Numbered from the stretch's first letter, positions 44,819-53,929 are shown. The stretch is 64,000 nt of DNA from Exiguobacterium sp. Leaf196 (GCF_001423965.1 NZ_LMPV01000001.1:509908-573907), one strand, 5' to 3'. Translations and numbers: made by a program. The notes: generated by a model from the letters alone, not told the origin.

Positions 44819-45784
44819 TTACTCGCCACTCCCACCGCCATCACTTCCACCATCGAATCCACCGTCAATTCCGCCATCTGTCGCATGTGACGTATCGGTC
44901 AAATCAACAGGGAAGAGCAAGAGCGGAGTCGCATCGGCGCTATCCGGCGGAAGAATCGAAGATGGGAAGAGTTGTTGCAGGATCGTTTGTTGACTCAAGT
45001 ATAATCGGATCGCCGTCAAATAGACCAAGTCCCTCCGGTACTTAAAACGTAAATCGGAGCGTAACGTCTCTGCCATCTGTTGGAGTGCCGAAGCATGGAT
45101 GTTGGGGTCGCCGAGTAGTGCAAGCATTCCGTGGAATGACAGCGGGACATGATGCTTACGATGTAATTTACGGGACGACTCCAATTGCGCGATATAACGA
45201 TCCCAATCGTCCTCTGGTAATAAAGAGAATAACAAGGCGACGATATACGTCTGTTGAGCGCGACCGAAACGTCGTTTCAGTCGTTGATAGACTGCTTCAA
45301 TACGCGAAGCGAGTTCGTCTAAATCACCGCGTGTCGCAGCATGAAAATAGACGAAGGAGGTCAACAGCGGTGATACGATGAAACGATGCTGTTTTTTAAG
45401 AAGAGTGTATAACTGAACGGTCCGCTCGAGTACCATGTCTTGTGGAGAAATACGACTAATGAACAGCGCAGTGGAGTAGGCATTCAGGGGATGCGACAAA
45501 CGATGGGATTTAAAATAGCCGTGAAGCGACATCATCTCGGCGATGCGGCTCGGTGCATGAGCGTCAAAAGCATGGATTTTTGAAGCGAGCAGCAAAGCCT
45601 GCGTAGTTTGCGTGCGCAATCGTGTCGTTAAATCGTCTGCTGTCTCAAGTAACGTGCTTGCGGATACCTGCTCCGTTCCGATCGTCCGGTCAAATGCCAA
45701 TTCGATGAGAATACCGTCCTGATACGTTCTGAATTCTGGTGCGATATGATCCAGTTGTCGCAAGAAAGTCGTCGCCATCTCCAT
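44819..45784 (-). CDS. DUF4003 family protein
   Basis: A 321-residue, mainly helical protein of the kind annotated DUF4003. Segments such as KIHAFDAHAPSRIAEMMSLHGYFKSHRL and LPEDDWDRYIAQLE recall that family. The last 25 residues are a Gly/Asp/Ser-rich tail (GGFDGGSDGGGSGE). The function is unknown. The ATG follows AGGAGGAAC. It is downstream of and parallel to the DUF1836 gene, 54 bases away. Confidence 0.7.
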   Translation of the reverse strand: MEMATTFLRQLDHIAPEFRTYQDGILIELAFDRTIGTEQVSASTLLETADDLTTRLRTQTTQALLLASKIHAFDAHAPSRIAEMMSLHGYFKSHRLSHPLNAYSTALFISRISPQDMVLERTVQLYTLLKKQHRFIVSPLLTSFVYFHAATRGDLDELASRIEAVYQRLKRRFGRAQQTYIVALLFSLLPEDDWDRYIAQLESSRKLHRKHHVPLSFHGMLALLGDPNIHASALQQMAETLRSDLRFKYRRDLVYLTAIRLYLSQQTILQQLFPSSILPPDSADATPLLLFPVDLTDTSHATDGGIDGGFDGGSDGGGSGE

Positions 45785-45838
45785 GACTGTTCCTCCTCTG
45801 TTTTTTCTTATAGTGTATCACGCAGTGAAAGCGTTATC

Positions 45839-46354
45839 TTATTTTTTTAGTTGGGTATCGATCAATTGTTCCGCTGCACGCCGGTACAGATTACTCATAT
45901 GAGCCAGCGCTAAAATCTGTTCCAGTGGATCGGTCGTCGAGGCGGTAAGAGCATCTTGTTCGGTGATGAAACGGGCTGTATTTCGTTCTGTCAGTTCAAG
46001 GTAAGTGCGATAAAAGTCTTCCAGATCGAGTTGATTCTGTTCGATGCCTTCGTTCAAGGGCGTTAGGATCGTCTTGATATCGTTAATCGAAAACGAACTT
46101 TTCAACTGATAAATCAAGCTAATTAAAATCAAATGCTCCTTCGTATACTTTTTATTCGTAACCGGAAAAAATAATTTTTTTTTGGCATAATTGTTGATCA
46201 TCGTCTTCGTCAGGATTGTCTCATCCGCATTCCGCGTCGTTTCCTCGAATGTTCGCTCAAACAGTTGGATGACTTGATCCATATAAAGATCAATGTTCGG
46301 GATATCTGCGAGCTGTAATTGACGATCATGTCTCGTGTCGTCAGAACGTGTCAT
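45839..46354 (-). CDS. DUF1836 family protein, probable regulator
   Basis: A 171-residue DUF1836 protein: LADIPNIDLYMDQVIQLFE, ILTKTMINNYAKKKLFFPVTNKKYTKEHL and a helical remainder. The pattern of a MerR-like N-terminal helix-turn-helix (TMINNYAKK...) suggests DNA binding. The gene is divergent from trhA, an association I recall in several Firmicutes. A 21-base palindrome lies between them. The ATG follows TTGGAGG. It is probably the regulator of trhA and of itself. Confidence 0.8.
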   Translation of the reverse strand: MTRSDDTRHDRQLQLADIPNIDLYMDQVIQLFERTFEETTRNADETILTKTMINNYAKKKLFFPVTNKKYTKEHLILISLIYQLKSSFSINDIKTILTPLNEGIEQNQLDLEDFYRTYLELTERNTARFITEQDALTASTTDPLEQILALAHMSNLYRRAAEQLIDTQLKK

Positions 46355-46427
46355 AAAAAAACCTCCAAAATCGTTAAAATAGGACTTTCTACTTCTTCAT
46401 CATATGATAGAATATGTATATAACGCC

Positions 46428-46448
46428 ATGTAGTATTCAAAACTACAT
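46428..46448. promoter_or_regulatory. 21-bp palindrome between DUF1836 and trhA
   Basis: ATGTAGT-N7-ACTACAT, perfect arms, just upstream of the trhA ribosome site and after a TATAAC -10-like element (46419-46424). It is a likely operator for the DUF1836 protein. Confidence 0.55.
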
Positions 46449-46466
46449 ATCAGGGGAGGAACAAAA

Positions 46467-47114
46467 GTGAAAGCTTATATGAGAGAACCGATTAATGGAT
46501 TAACACATTTGGGAGGGGCTGTCTTTGCTTTTGTCGGATTACTCGCACTCGTCATTAAAGCATCGTTAGAACGCGGAGCATCACTCGCCATCGTCGCAGC
46601 GATTATTTTTGGGGTCAGCATGATGGCACTCTATGCTGTTTCGGCAACGTATCATATGGTCCTTGCGAGCGACCGGGCGATTGCGATCTGGCGACGATTG
46701 GATCACTCGATGATTTATTTGTTGATTGCCGGTTCCTACGCGCCGTTTTGTCTTGTCAGTCTGAATGGTCCGACGGGTTGGGTCTTGTTTAGCATCGTCA
46801 TGTTGATTGCTGTTTCCGGAATTACCTTCAAATTAGTCTGGTTCAACAGTCCACGCTGGTTATCGACGACGCTCTACATCGGAATGGGCTGGATCATGGT
46901 GTTTGCGATCACACCACTCGCGCAAGTCTTATCACCGCTCGGCATCGGTCTATTGTTCCTTGGTGGTATCTTCTATACGATCGGTGGCATCATCTATGGA
47001 TTCAAGCCGCGTGTCTTATCGTTTAAACATCTCGGATTCCATGAAATCTTCCACATCTTCGTACTACTCGGTAGTCTAGCGCATTTCCTATGTGTCTACT
47101 TCTTCGTGTTATGA
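46467..47114 (+). CDS. trhA: Hemolysin III / PAQR-type membrane homeostasis protein
   Basis: A 215-residue, seven-helix membrane protein of the hemolysin III (YplQ) family. Metal-site residues are visible: SATYHMVLASDRAIAIWRRLDHSMIYLLIAGSYAPF (His and Asp) and the C-terminal HLGFHEIFHIFVLLGSLAHFL. The family is related to PAQR receptors and affects membrane fluidity. The start is GTG after GGGGAGGAAC. A divergent DUF1836 gene and a palindrome lie upstream. Confidence 0.92.
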   Translation: MKAYMREPINGLTHLGGAVFAFVGLLALVIKASLERGASLAIVAAIIFGVSMMALYAVSATYHMVLASDRAIAIWRRLDHSMIYLLIAGSYAPFCLVSLNGPTGWVLFSIVMLIAVSGITFKLVWFNSPRWLSTTLYIGMGWIMVFAITPLAQVLSPLGIGLLFLGGIFYTIGGIIYGFKPRVLSFKHLGFHEIFHIFVLLGSLAHFLCVYFFVL

Positions 47115-47121
47115 TGATGTC

Positions 47122-47153
47122 CTCCTTTAGTCAATGACTGAAGGAGTTTTTTT
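47122..47153 (+). terminator. Rho-independent terminator after trhA
   Basis: CTCCTT.AGT, loop CAATG, ACT.AAGGAG, then T7. Confidence 0.85.
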
Positions 47154-47234
47154 GTATCTATATGGAAAATACAGGAGAAGTCGAGTGTCCCCACGAATGA
47201 AAGAACGGAAAGATCACGAAGAGGGGGAAATCAC

Positions 47235-48959
47235 ATGCAACACACACGATGGCAATTAGAAACACTCTATATGATTGATGACGTCAAAGCAGGCATCGCT
47301 TCCATACAAACAGCATTGTCGAATCGGCCGATTGATGTGGCAGAACAGGTCGAGCGTTATCAGCAAGTCGCGCGCGACGTCGAGGAATGGAGCGACTTCA
47401 TTTATTGCCTGTACGCTGAAGATGTCACGCGTGTTGAAGTCCATCCATTGCTTGAAGAGATCGAAGTCGTCCAAGCGATGGTACGCAGTGAAGTGGCAGC
47501 ACTCGATACAAAGATCGCAGCACTGTCTCAAGAAGAGTGGGAAGCGCTCGTTACGGATTCACCGTACGCCTTTTTCTTAAACGAACGCCGTGACATCCAG
47601 TCCCGTCGTGCACCACTGATTCAAGAACAATTGTTACAGGATCTCGGTGTGGATGGATTCCAGGGCTGGGGACAACTCTACAATCAGCGCTTCATGGCGT
47701 TACGGGTCGACTTGAACGGAAAGCAGGTCACGATCGGTCAAGGATTGCATGAAGCGATGTTCGCGCCTGATCGTTCGGCTCGTCTAGCGGCAGCAATTGC
47801 AGTTGACGCCGCTTGTGCCAAAGAGGCTGACTTGTTTGCGACGATCTTGAACCGGATCTCCGGCTTCAGATTGCAATCCTACAAGATGCGGAACTGGGAG
47901 CAACCATTGACAGAGTTGCTTGAGCAGAACCGGATTTCAGAAGCGAGCTTAAAAGCGATGATCGAAGCACTCGATCAGCACCGAGACCTCTTTCACGCCT
48001 ATTATGCCCGCAAGATTGCCCAGGCAGAGCAGGTGACGGGAGAATGGCATGATTTTGAGACGAATACGTATCGTTCCGCGCGGCATGTTCCGTTTGAGAC
48101 GGCACAGGCAATCGTAAGCAAACAATTCAAACAGTTGAATCCAAAGCTCGGTGCTTTTGCTGAAAACGTGTTTAACGAGGGATGGGTCGATGCGGAGAAT
48201 CGTCCCGGAAAAGCGGAAGGCGGATTCTGCGCTGCCTTTCCGATTGCAAAAGAGAGCCGGATTTTCATGACGTACCGTGACAGTTATCCAGACGTCGCGA
48301 CACTTGCTCATGAATTCGGTCATGCCTATCATAATTATGTTCTGCAAGATGAACCGTATTTAAACCAAGTCAAAGGAACGAGTATCGCGGAGACGGCTTC
48401 AACATTCATGGAGAATCTCGTCCTCGATGCTGCGATCAAAGAGACGACGGAGCGCGAGGAAGTACTTGCTCTTCTAGAGGTCAAGATTCGAGAGGGGCTG
48501 AAATATGCCAGCATCGTTCCCGGAATGTTCCGTTTCGAGCAACGTTTTTATGCGGAACGTCAGCATGGTACGATCAATGCTGAAAGGTTGAGTGAACTCT
48601 TACAAGAGGAAGAGCGCTTAGCCTATGGTCCAGTGCTGCCTGAACCAGCGCGCTACAAATGGATGTACATCAGTCATCTGTTTAATCCGAACCTTGCGTT
48701 CTACAACATTCCGTATACGATCGGTTATCTGCTTAGCAATAGTCTTTATCAGACGGTTCAAGCGGATCCGAGTCAATTTTCGACAGTTTTTGATGCCGTC
48801 ATGCACGATTCCGGTCAAGCGACGATCGATGAAATCGTTAAACGTCACCTCGACGCCGATCCAACATCTATCGCGTTTTGGGTCGAAGCTCAGCAACCGC
48901 TCGTCCAGGCGATTGAGCAGTATCTGTCGTTAACGGAATCCTCTCTCTCCGTCGATTGA
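47235..48959 (+). CDS. M3 family oligoendopeptidase (PepF-like)
   Basis: A 574-residue zinc metallopeptidase with the M3 active site ATLAHEFGHAYHNYV and the downstream Glu in SIAETASTFMENL. FMTYRDSYPDVATL just before it is family-typical. It cleaves short peptides in the cytoplasm. There is no signal peptide. The ATG follows GAGGGGGAAA. rpiA follows 42 bases downstream without a clear terminator between them, so a shared transcript is possible. Confidence 0.92.
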   Translation: MQHTRWQLETLYMIDDVKAGIASIQTALSNRPIDVAEQVERYQQVARDVEEWSDFIYCLYAEDVTRVEVHPLLEEIEVVQAMVRSEVAALDTKIAALSQEEWEALVTDSPYAFFLNERRDIQSRRAPLIQEQLLQDLGVDGFQGWGQLYNQRFMALRVDLNGKQVTIGQGLHEAMFAPDRSARLAAAIAVDAACAKEADLFATILNRISGFRLQSYKMRNWEQPLTELLEQNRISEASLKAMIEALDQHRDLFHAYYARKIAQAEQVTGEWHDFETNTYRSARHVPFETAQAIVSKQFKQLNPKLGAFAENVFNEGWVDAENRPGKAEGGFCAAFPIAKESRIFMTYRDSYPDVATLAHEFGHAYHNYVLQDEPYLNQVKGTSIAETASTFMENLVLDAAIKETTEREEVLALLEVKIREGLKYASIVPGMFRFEQRFYAERQHGTINAERLSELLQEEERLAYGPVLPEPARYKWMYISHLFNPNLAFYNIPYTIGYLLSNSLYQTVQADPSQFSTVFDAVMHDSGQATIDEIVKRHLDADPTSIAFWVEAQQPLVQAIEQYLSLTESSLSVD

Positions 48960-49001
48960 AGACGAATCGAAACGGGAACAGAAAAGTAGGGAGGGATGCG
49001 G

Positions 49002-49700
49002 ATGTATGAACAGGAGAAACAATTAGTCGCTGAGGCAGCACTAACTTACGTCAAGGATGGAATGATAGTGGGTCTTGGGACGGGTTCGACGACGGAACGG
49101 TTTATCAAGGCGCTTGGTCCACTCGTACAGGCTGGATTACAGATTCGTGGCGTGGCGACGTCGCTTGCGACGGTAAAGCTCGCTGATCAGTTACAAATCC
49201 CATTGATTGATCTGGAAGAGGGAATGGAAATCGATGTGACAGTTGACGGAATTGATCAAATCGATGGTCAGTTTCAAACCATTAAAGGCGGTGGCGGTGC
49301 ACTATTTCGTGAAAAAATTGTCGCTCTGATGAGTCGCGAATTGCTCTATCTGACCGATTCCTCGAAGTTCGTCCATCATTTAAGTGGACCGTTACCTGTC
49401 GAACTGGATTCGTTTGCCTTACCTTACGTGCGGCAACGTCTACGTGATAAGCATGTATCAGCAACACTACGCGTGAAAGATGATCGTCCCTTCGTTACAG
49501 ATGGAGGTCACGTGATTCTTGACGTTGATGTATCAGCCATTTCGGACGTTCGATTATTCGCAAAAGAAGTGAAGAGCTGGTCTGGAGTGCTTGAGACCGG
49601 TTACTTCGAGCGACAACCCGATCATGTCCTGACGGTCGAAGAGGGAAAGGTCAAACGCATCGCGCATCCTCGCCTGCGTGACGGTGGTGGGTTGGTTTAA
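49002..49700 (+). CDS. rpiA: Ribose-5-phosphate isomerase A
   Basis: A 232-residue RpiA, interconverting ribulose-5- and ribose-5-phosphate. Motifs: [16 protein letters not shown], the active-site [26 protein letters not shown] and [10 protein letters not shown]. Full length is typical. I choose ATG 49002 over 48996 because the GGGAGGGA site sits better before it. The gene works with tkt (1.5 kb) in the non-oxidative pentose phosphate pathway but is not clustered with it. Confidence 0.93.
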   Translation: MYEQEKQLVAEAALTYVKDGMIVGLGTGSTTERFIKALGPLVQAGLQIRGVATSLATVKLADQLQIPLIDLEEGMEIDVTVDGIDQIDGQFQTIKGGGGALFREKIVALMSRELLYLTDSSKFVHHLSGPLPVELDSFALPYVRQRLRDKHVSATLRVKDDRPFVTDGGHVILDVDVSAISDVRLFAKEVKSWSGVLETGYFERQPDHVLTVEEGKVKRIAHPRLRDGGGLV

Positions 49701-49721
49701 GAAAAGAAAGAAGGAAACCGT

Positions 49722-49982
49722 ATGGGCTTGAAAAAACGGTATTTATTTGGAGCTGGCATCATTGCCGGAACGAGTCTACTTTTGTTAAGGAAGCGGGAAC
49801 AGGGCACACAAACAGATGCACTACGTGAATATTTAGCGCATCTCGATCAGGATCCGAGTCCGGATGCTACGAAGGACCCGGATGAGGTCGGATTGACGAA
49901 ACTCGATTCCATCTATCGAGCTGAGTGGCAAGCGAATGGGTTCCCGCGTTCGCGGGTGGAGCTAGAAGAGCTTGAAAAATAG
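49722..49982 (+). CDS. Small membrane-anchored hypothetical protein, 86 residues
   Basis: An N-terminal membrane helix (YLFGAGIIAGTSLLLL) is followed by a short charged domain with KDPDEVGLTKLDSIYRAEWQANGFP. I know no family. The ATG follows AAAGAAGGAAAC. It is 21 bases after rpiA and probably on the same transcript, which ends at 50.08 kb. Confidence 0.65.
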   Translation: MGLKKRYLFGAGIIAGTSLLLLRKREQGTQTDALREYLAHLDQDPSPDATKDPDEVGLTKLDSIYRAEWQANGFPRSRVELEELEK

Positions 49983-50037
49983 TAAAAGCAGCGAAAGTGT
50001 TTTTTTCTGTTAGTTGAAAAAGTATTTAAAGGATTCT

Positions 50038-50083
50038 TTAAACGGCTTAAGTTCGTTATTTAAACGGACCTAAGCTGTTTTTA
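50038..50083 (+). terminator. Rho-independent terminator
   Basis: AAACGGCTTA.GT.CG pairs with CG.AC.TAAGC.GTTT and is followed by TTATT. It marks the left edge of the AT-rich block. Confidence 0.7.
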
Positions 50084-50091
50084 TTAACGTC

Positions 50092-50118
50092 TACAGTAAT
50101 AAATCATAGATAGCTGTA
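50092..50118. promoter_or_regulatory. Weak inverted repeat upstream of the ABC-LytTR gene
   Basis: TACAG-N17-CTGTA within an AT-rich upstream region; TATAAT lies about 45 bases downstream of it. It could be a regulator site but the arms are only five bases. Confidence 0.25.
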
Positions 50119-50239
50119 ACACATTATATTTAGTTATTGTTCTAGTATCCTCTATTTTATAATCCTAAATTATGTAATTTTTATGATAAGGTGGATGTAT
50201 ATTTTCAAGGGGGAATTCATCCCAGAGGGGGGGACTAGC

Positions 50240-51292
50240 GTGACTTTATTTATTAACGAACTTAATTACATAGACCAGAAAGATAAAACGACAGTACTCG
50301 AAAAACTCACGTTTTCTGTTTCTCCAGGAAAGTCATTGGCGATTAGTTCTAATATTACCCATCGTCAGCTACTCATAAAGATACTTGAAGGTCGTATCCG
50401 CAGTGCAAGTAAACATGTTCATGTAAACAATCATCACCCAGGAAATACTGTACAATATCGTTCGTCAATCAGTTTCTATTATGAGCATCCATATACATAC
50501 GATAGATTAACCATCTTAGACCATCTTGCTTTTTATAAAAAATTGTATAACAGCTCAAAAGCGATTTCAGACACACTCGAAGTTACACAATTAATCGAGA
50601 TAGCAAAGAAAAGAACAAATAAACTAGATCGTTCTCAAAAGAAACGTCTGCAACTCGCAATTCTTATTTTACAAGATACACCGGTGGTCGTTTTCGATGA
50701 GCCGGATCAAAACATTGATCAATATACCAAGAACATTCTATTTAAAGTTATCGAATTGTTGCTACAGGAAGAAAAATGTCTCTTAATACTTACAGGAAGT
50801 ACGGAGAGTGCAATTACTTTATCCGAAGAATCTTATGTATTAAGTAGTGTTGGGCTTACACGCATCAATACAGAAATTGAGGAAGAAGAAGAGAAAGCAA
50901 TCTCAGAAAATGATGAAGAGATCAATGGACTTGAAAAATCCGCTCCCTTTTCGCCTCTCGAACTGAACAAGGTTGTTGCTAAACTTGAACGTAATCTTAT
51001 TTTACTAGATATAGATGAGGTCAAATTTTTCGAGAGCGCATCGGGAAATGTTCAAATTCATGTAGCGGATACGATGTTGCCCGGTCTATATACAATGAAT
51101 GAGTATGAAACGACTCTTCAGGACCGGCATTTTTTCCGATGTCACCGTTCCTATCTTGTAAATCTGAAGAAAGTACGCGAGATTGTCACGTGGACACGGA
51201 ACAGTTTTAGTCTGGTTCTCGACGATCGTACTGAAGTGCCCTTATCTAAGAATAAAATACACATTCTTAAAGAAATGCTCGGCATTAAGTGA
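50240..51292 (+). CDS. ABC-ATPase-like domain fused to LytTR DNA-binding domain (regulator)
   Basis: A 350-residue fusion protein starting at GTG, seven bases after GAGGGGGGG. The N-terminal 200 residues follow an ABC ATPase plan (TVLEKLTFSVSPGKSLAI, Walker B PVVVFDEPDQNID), but Walker A is replaced by SSNITHRQLL and the signature reads LDRSQKKRLQ. It probably cannot hydrolyse ATP. An acidic linker (EEEEEKAISENDEE) leads to a LytTR domain (about 250-350): EVKFFESASGNVQIHV, DRHFFRCHRSYLVNLKKVREI, VPLSKNKI. ABC-LytTR fusions have been described and usually control an adjacent ABC exporter, which here follows at 51.4 kb. Confidence 0.83.
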   Translation: MTLFINELNYIDQKDKTTVLEKLTFSVSPGKSLAISSNITHRQLLIKILEGRIRSASKHVHVNNHHPGNTVQYRSSISFYYEHPYTYDRLTILDHLAFYKKLYNSSKAISDTLEVTQLIEIAKKRTNKLDRSQKKRLQLAILILQDTPVVVFDEPDQNIDQYTKNILFKVIELLLQEEKCLLILTGSTESAITLSEESYVLSSVGLTRINTEIEEEEEKAISENDEEINGLEKSAPFSPLELNKVVAKLERNLILLDIDEVKFFESASGNVQIHVADTMLPGLYTMNEYETTLQDRHFFRCHRSYLVNLKKVREIVTWTRNSFSLVLDDRTEVPLSKNKIHILKEMLGIK

Positions 51293-51414
51293 CGATCTTC
51301 TAGCAAGCTAATTACTCTTTTCATAAGCTTATTAACTCCATTCATCGTTAAAATAGTGCGATGTATAGCGCTCTCTACTATTCTAAGGTTAGAAAACGAG
51401 AGGAGAACTATACT

Positions 51415-52263
51415 ATGGAAAAGGTAATCGAAATTGAATCATTGACGAAACACTTTTCAGATAAGACGGCTCTTGACGATTTAAGTTTCTATATCAAGCA
51501 AAAAGAAATTTTCGGGCTACTTGGTCCCAGTGGCTCTGGTAAAACTACCATGATTAAAATATTGACTGGTCAAATGAAACCATCCACGGGTTCAACCAGT
51601 CTACTTGGAATTCCCTCTGAAAAACTCAAACAAAAGAACACCTTTCAGAAAGTAGGTATCATGACAGACAATAGTGGTCTCTACGATCGCTTGACGGTAA
51701 AAGACAATTTAAAGTTATTTTGCAAAATTTTTTCTGTCTCTGAAAACCGTATTCATCGTGCACTGGAGTTAGTCAACTTAGGTAATGAGCAGAATAAGAA
51801 AGTTGCCTTACTGTCGAAAGGGATGAAACAACGGGTCCTGCTCGCTCGAACTTTTTTACATCAACCCGAAATCTTATTTTTAGATGAACCTACTTCTGCA
51901 TTAGATCCTGTCAACACTCAAGCCATCTACGCTGCCCTTAAAGATATGAATCGAGACGGTGCGACGATTTTCTTAACGACTCACGATATGGTAGAAGCGG
52001 ACACCCTTTGCGATCGTGTCGCCTTCCTAAATCGTGGTCATATCCAATTGCTAGGATCACCAAAATCGATCAAACAGCGTTTTGCTGATCAGACGTTGAC
52101 ACTCGAATCATTAGACGGCCTAGAACACGTTTTCGAATCGAATGAGAAAGATGCTCGTCATATCTATGAAATGTTACGTACTAATCAGGTTGTATCTATC
52201 CATTCTAACGAACCTACTTTAGAGGATGTGTTCGTAAAAGTAACAGGGAGTGAACTCAGATGA
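51415..52263 (+). CDS. ABC transporter ATPase subunit
   Basis: A 282-residue ATPase with canonical motifs: Walker A GPSGSGKTT, signature LSKGMKQR, Walker B EILFLDEPTSALD and switch His in LTTHDM. A C-terminal extension (about 215-282) ends VFVKVTGSELR, as in ABC-2 type exporters. ATG 51415 follows AGGAGAAC. It overlaps the permease gene by four bases. Export of a peptide, drug or small toxin is likely, but the substrate is unknown. The ABC-LytTR gene just upstream is the presumed regulator. Confidence 0.9.
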   Translation: MEKVIEIESLTKHFSDKTALDDLSFYIKQKEIFGLLGPSGSGKTTMIKILTGQMKPSTGSTSLLGIPSEKLKQKNTFQKVGIMTDNSGLYDRLTVKDNLKLFCKIFSVSENRIHRALELVNLGNEQNKKVALLSKGMKQRVLLARTFLHQPEILFLDEPTSALDPVNTQAIYAALKDMNRDGATIFLTTHDMVEADTLCDRVAFLNRGHIQLLGSPKSIKQRFADQTLTLESLDGLEHVFESNEKDARHIYEMLRTNQVVSIHSNEPTLEDVFVKVTGSELR

Positions 52264-52970
52264 TCTTTTCAATCAATCGTACAATGGCCATTTTTCAGAA
52301 GGATGTAAAAGACGTGTCACGAAACGTATTTGTCGGTACGACACTTTTGGTTCCTATCTTGATGGCAATTGTCTATAAGAATATTGGCGAAGTGACGTTA
52401 GAAATTCACTACACCGTCATCAATTTGACATTCTCTTCAGTAGCAGCATTCGTTCAATGTACATTGATCGCAGAAGAGAAAGAGAAGAACACGTTGCGTA
52501 GTTTGATGTTGTCACCTGCCTCCACTCTAGAGATTCTAGGTGGCAAAAGTATATTGACTGCTCTGATCACACTCTTCACTATAGTCATCAGTGCCGTCAT
52601 TACGGGTTATGCTCCGTCACATCTTTTCATCATAATAATTGGACTTCTCGTCTCATGCTTGTTCTACCTTGCTTTAGGAACGCTTCTAGGATTGATGACT
52701 TCCTCTGTGATGGAAGCTTCTGTCGCTGTATTACCTGTCATGTTTTTATTCGGATTCGGAACGTTGCTTCAGCAGGTTTCTGATAAATATCCGTTACTTT
52801 CGATTGTCGATTATTTGCCAAACTTACAACTATTGGAGCTAGCTAAAAAGGTTGAGGATGGTGCCTCTTTCTCTTCGCTATCCATTAATCTGATCGTTAT
52901 TTTGATGGCTGGTATATTATCCAGTGCTTTAGTCTTCATGATTTACCAAAAGAGAACATTAAGAGATTAA
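52260..52970 (+). CDS. ABC-2 type permease subunit
   Basis: A 236-residue membrane protein with six predicted helices. An amphipathic N-terminus (RTMAIFQKDVKDVSRN) leads into helix 1. The region TLIAEEKEKNTLRSLMLSPAS between helices 2 and 3 is the hallmark of ABC-2 permeases. The ATGA overlap with the ATPase gene shows translational coupling. It is more AT-rich than genes left of 50 kb. A tiny hydrophobic peptide gene follows 42 bases later. Confidence 0.9.
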   Translation: MIFSINRTMAIFQKDVKDVSRNVFVGTTLLVPILMAIVYKNIGEVTLEIHYTVINLTFSSVAAFVQCTLIAEEKEKNTLRSLMLSPASTLEILGGKSILTALITLFTIVISAVITGYAPSHLFIIIIGLLVSCLFYLALGTLLGLMTSSVMEASVAVLPVMFLFGFGTLLQQVSDKYPLLSIVDYLPNLQLLELAKKVEDGASFSSLSINLIVILMAGILSSALVFMIYQKRTLRD

Positions 52971-53012
52971 TAGTCGCTACAGCACAGAATACAGAAGTTG
53001 CTGGGAGGAAGA

Positions 53013-53093
53013 ATGATGAAAAAAGTATTATTAGCAATTGTAGGTATGATTTGTGGCACACTTATCATGTACGTCATTCAGAATGGGTTATAA
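53013..53093 (+). CDS. Small hydrophobic peptide, 26 residues
   Basis: ATGATG follows GGGAGGAAGA, a strong ribosome site. The frame encodes a 26-residue single-helix peptide (KKVLLAIVGMICGTLIMY) ending at TAA 53091. The same frame stays open after the TAA for 20 more codons to TGA at 53154, adding another hydrophobic segment. Thus the gene may be an intact small membrane peptide or a longer protein broken by one nonsense change. It lies directly after the ABC-2 exporter operon. I know no homologue. Confidence 0.55.
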   Translation: MMKKVLLAIVGMICGTLIMYVIQNGL

Positions 53094-53156
53094 ACCGTGT
53101 TCTCATGGATTGTAGGCAAATTTGTAGGAGTCATTAATAGTAATCCAATAATATGA
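53013..53156 (+). pseudogene. Possible 47-codon small membrane protein interrupted by an in-frame TAA
   Basis: After the TAA at 53091-53093 the frame continues TVFSWIVGKFVGVINSNPII to TGA. The residue pattern continues smoothly across the stop, and TAA is one change from CAA or GAA. This is inference; the 26-residue form may be the true product. Confidence 0.35.
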
Positions 53157-53193
53157 AAGTGGAAACAATCATGCTGAACCGTGAGGTGGATAT

Positions 53194-53463
53194 GTGAATA
53201 AAGGACTATTAATACGGTGTTATATTGCTTGTTTTATACTGTTTATCACGACAATGCTAATTGGTCGCTATGAACTCAACACAAATATTTTTATGATTTT
53301 AACATTTGGAGTTATTCTGCTCGTACTTAATTTACCTATCCGGCAGTTGGATCGGTATAACAGACAATCCTTATCTTACTGGGCATTTGTTTTCAAAATG
53401 ATAACAGGTGCTATTTTAGCGGCTGTTGTATGTTTTTTCGTTATGGTGATGATTACTCCGTAA
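53194..53463 (+). CDS. Small integral membrane protein, 89 residues
   Basis: The start is GTG after GAGGTGGA. Three hydrophobic segments are visible (ACFILFITTMLIG, NIFMILTFGVILLVLNL and the C-terminal ITGAILAAVVCFFVMVMI), separated by the basic loop RQLDRYNRQ. I do not recognise a family. It lies downstream of the ABC exporter genes in the AT-rich block and could be an immunity or accessory protein; that is context only. Confidence 0.6.
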   Translation: MNKGLLIRCYIACFILFITTMLIGRYELNTNIFMILTFGVILLVLNLPIRQLDRYNRQSLSYWAFVFKMITGAILAAVVCFFVMVMITP

Positions 53464-53558
53464 AATCATTTTACGTATCTATTCATTACAACGATGTTTG
53501 AAAAGCTTATCATGTACTGTGCAGATTGAATTCGTTCCTTACTCGAAACATTCATCTC

Positions 53559-53608
53559 AATAGCGTTAAAATGACCTGATTGCTACATCAGGTCATTTTA
53601 ACGCTATT
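53559..53608. terminator. Perfect 22-bp hairpin, bidirectional terminator
   Basis: Two perfect 22-base arms (53559-53580 and 53587-53608), loop TGCTAC, then ATTTTATT. It lies between convergent genes. The stem is unusually long and error-free. Confidence 0.8.
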
Positions 53609-53611
53609 ATT

Positions 53612-53929
53612 TTATTCTAATAAAAGCCCAGAGATGAGTACAGTCGCACATACTAGGAAAGACCAGATTAATATGTTTCTAAGTCGATTAGTTGCGATGT
53701 CATAGGTTACAAATAATATCATATAGATACTAATCGAGAGTGTTTTTACAAACGTGCTATATGTGGCACTATCTTTAAGTATAAAAAGCACGATACTTAC
53801 TATAACAATAGATAAATTGACACCAATTACTAGTACTCGAAAATTTGGTTGCTCTACTTTTTTTGTAAAGGAAATAAGGATCGTAAGACTTGCAATAGCA
53901 AGATTGGTATACATTAGTATTTCGTTCAT
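53612..53929 (-). CDS. Small integral membrane protein, 105 residues
   Basis: Four hydrophobic segments (for example VLVIGVNLSIVIVSIVLFIL and NILIWSFLVCATVLISGLLL) with short polar loops. The ATG follows AAGGGAGAC. No family is recognised. It converges on the 89-residue gene at a perfect hairpin. AT-rich composition matches its neighbours in the block. Confidence 0.6.
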   Translation of the reverse strand: MNEILMYTNLAIASLTILISFTKKVEQPNFRVLVIGVNLSIVIVSIVLFILKDSATYSTFVKTLSISIYMILFVTYDIATNRLRNILIWSFLVCATVLISGLLLE

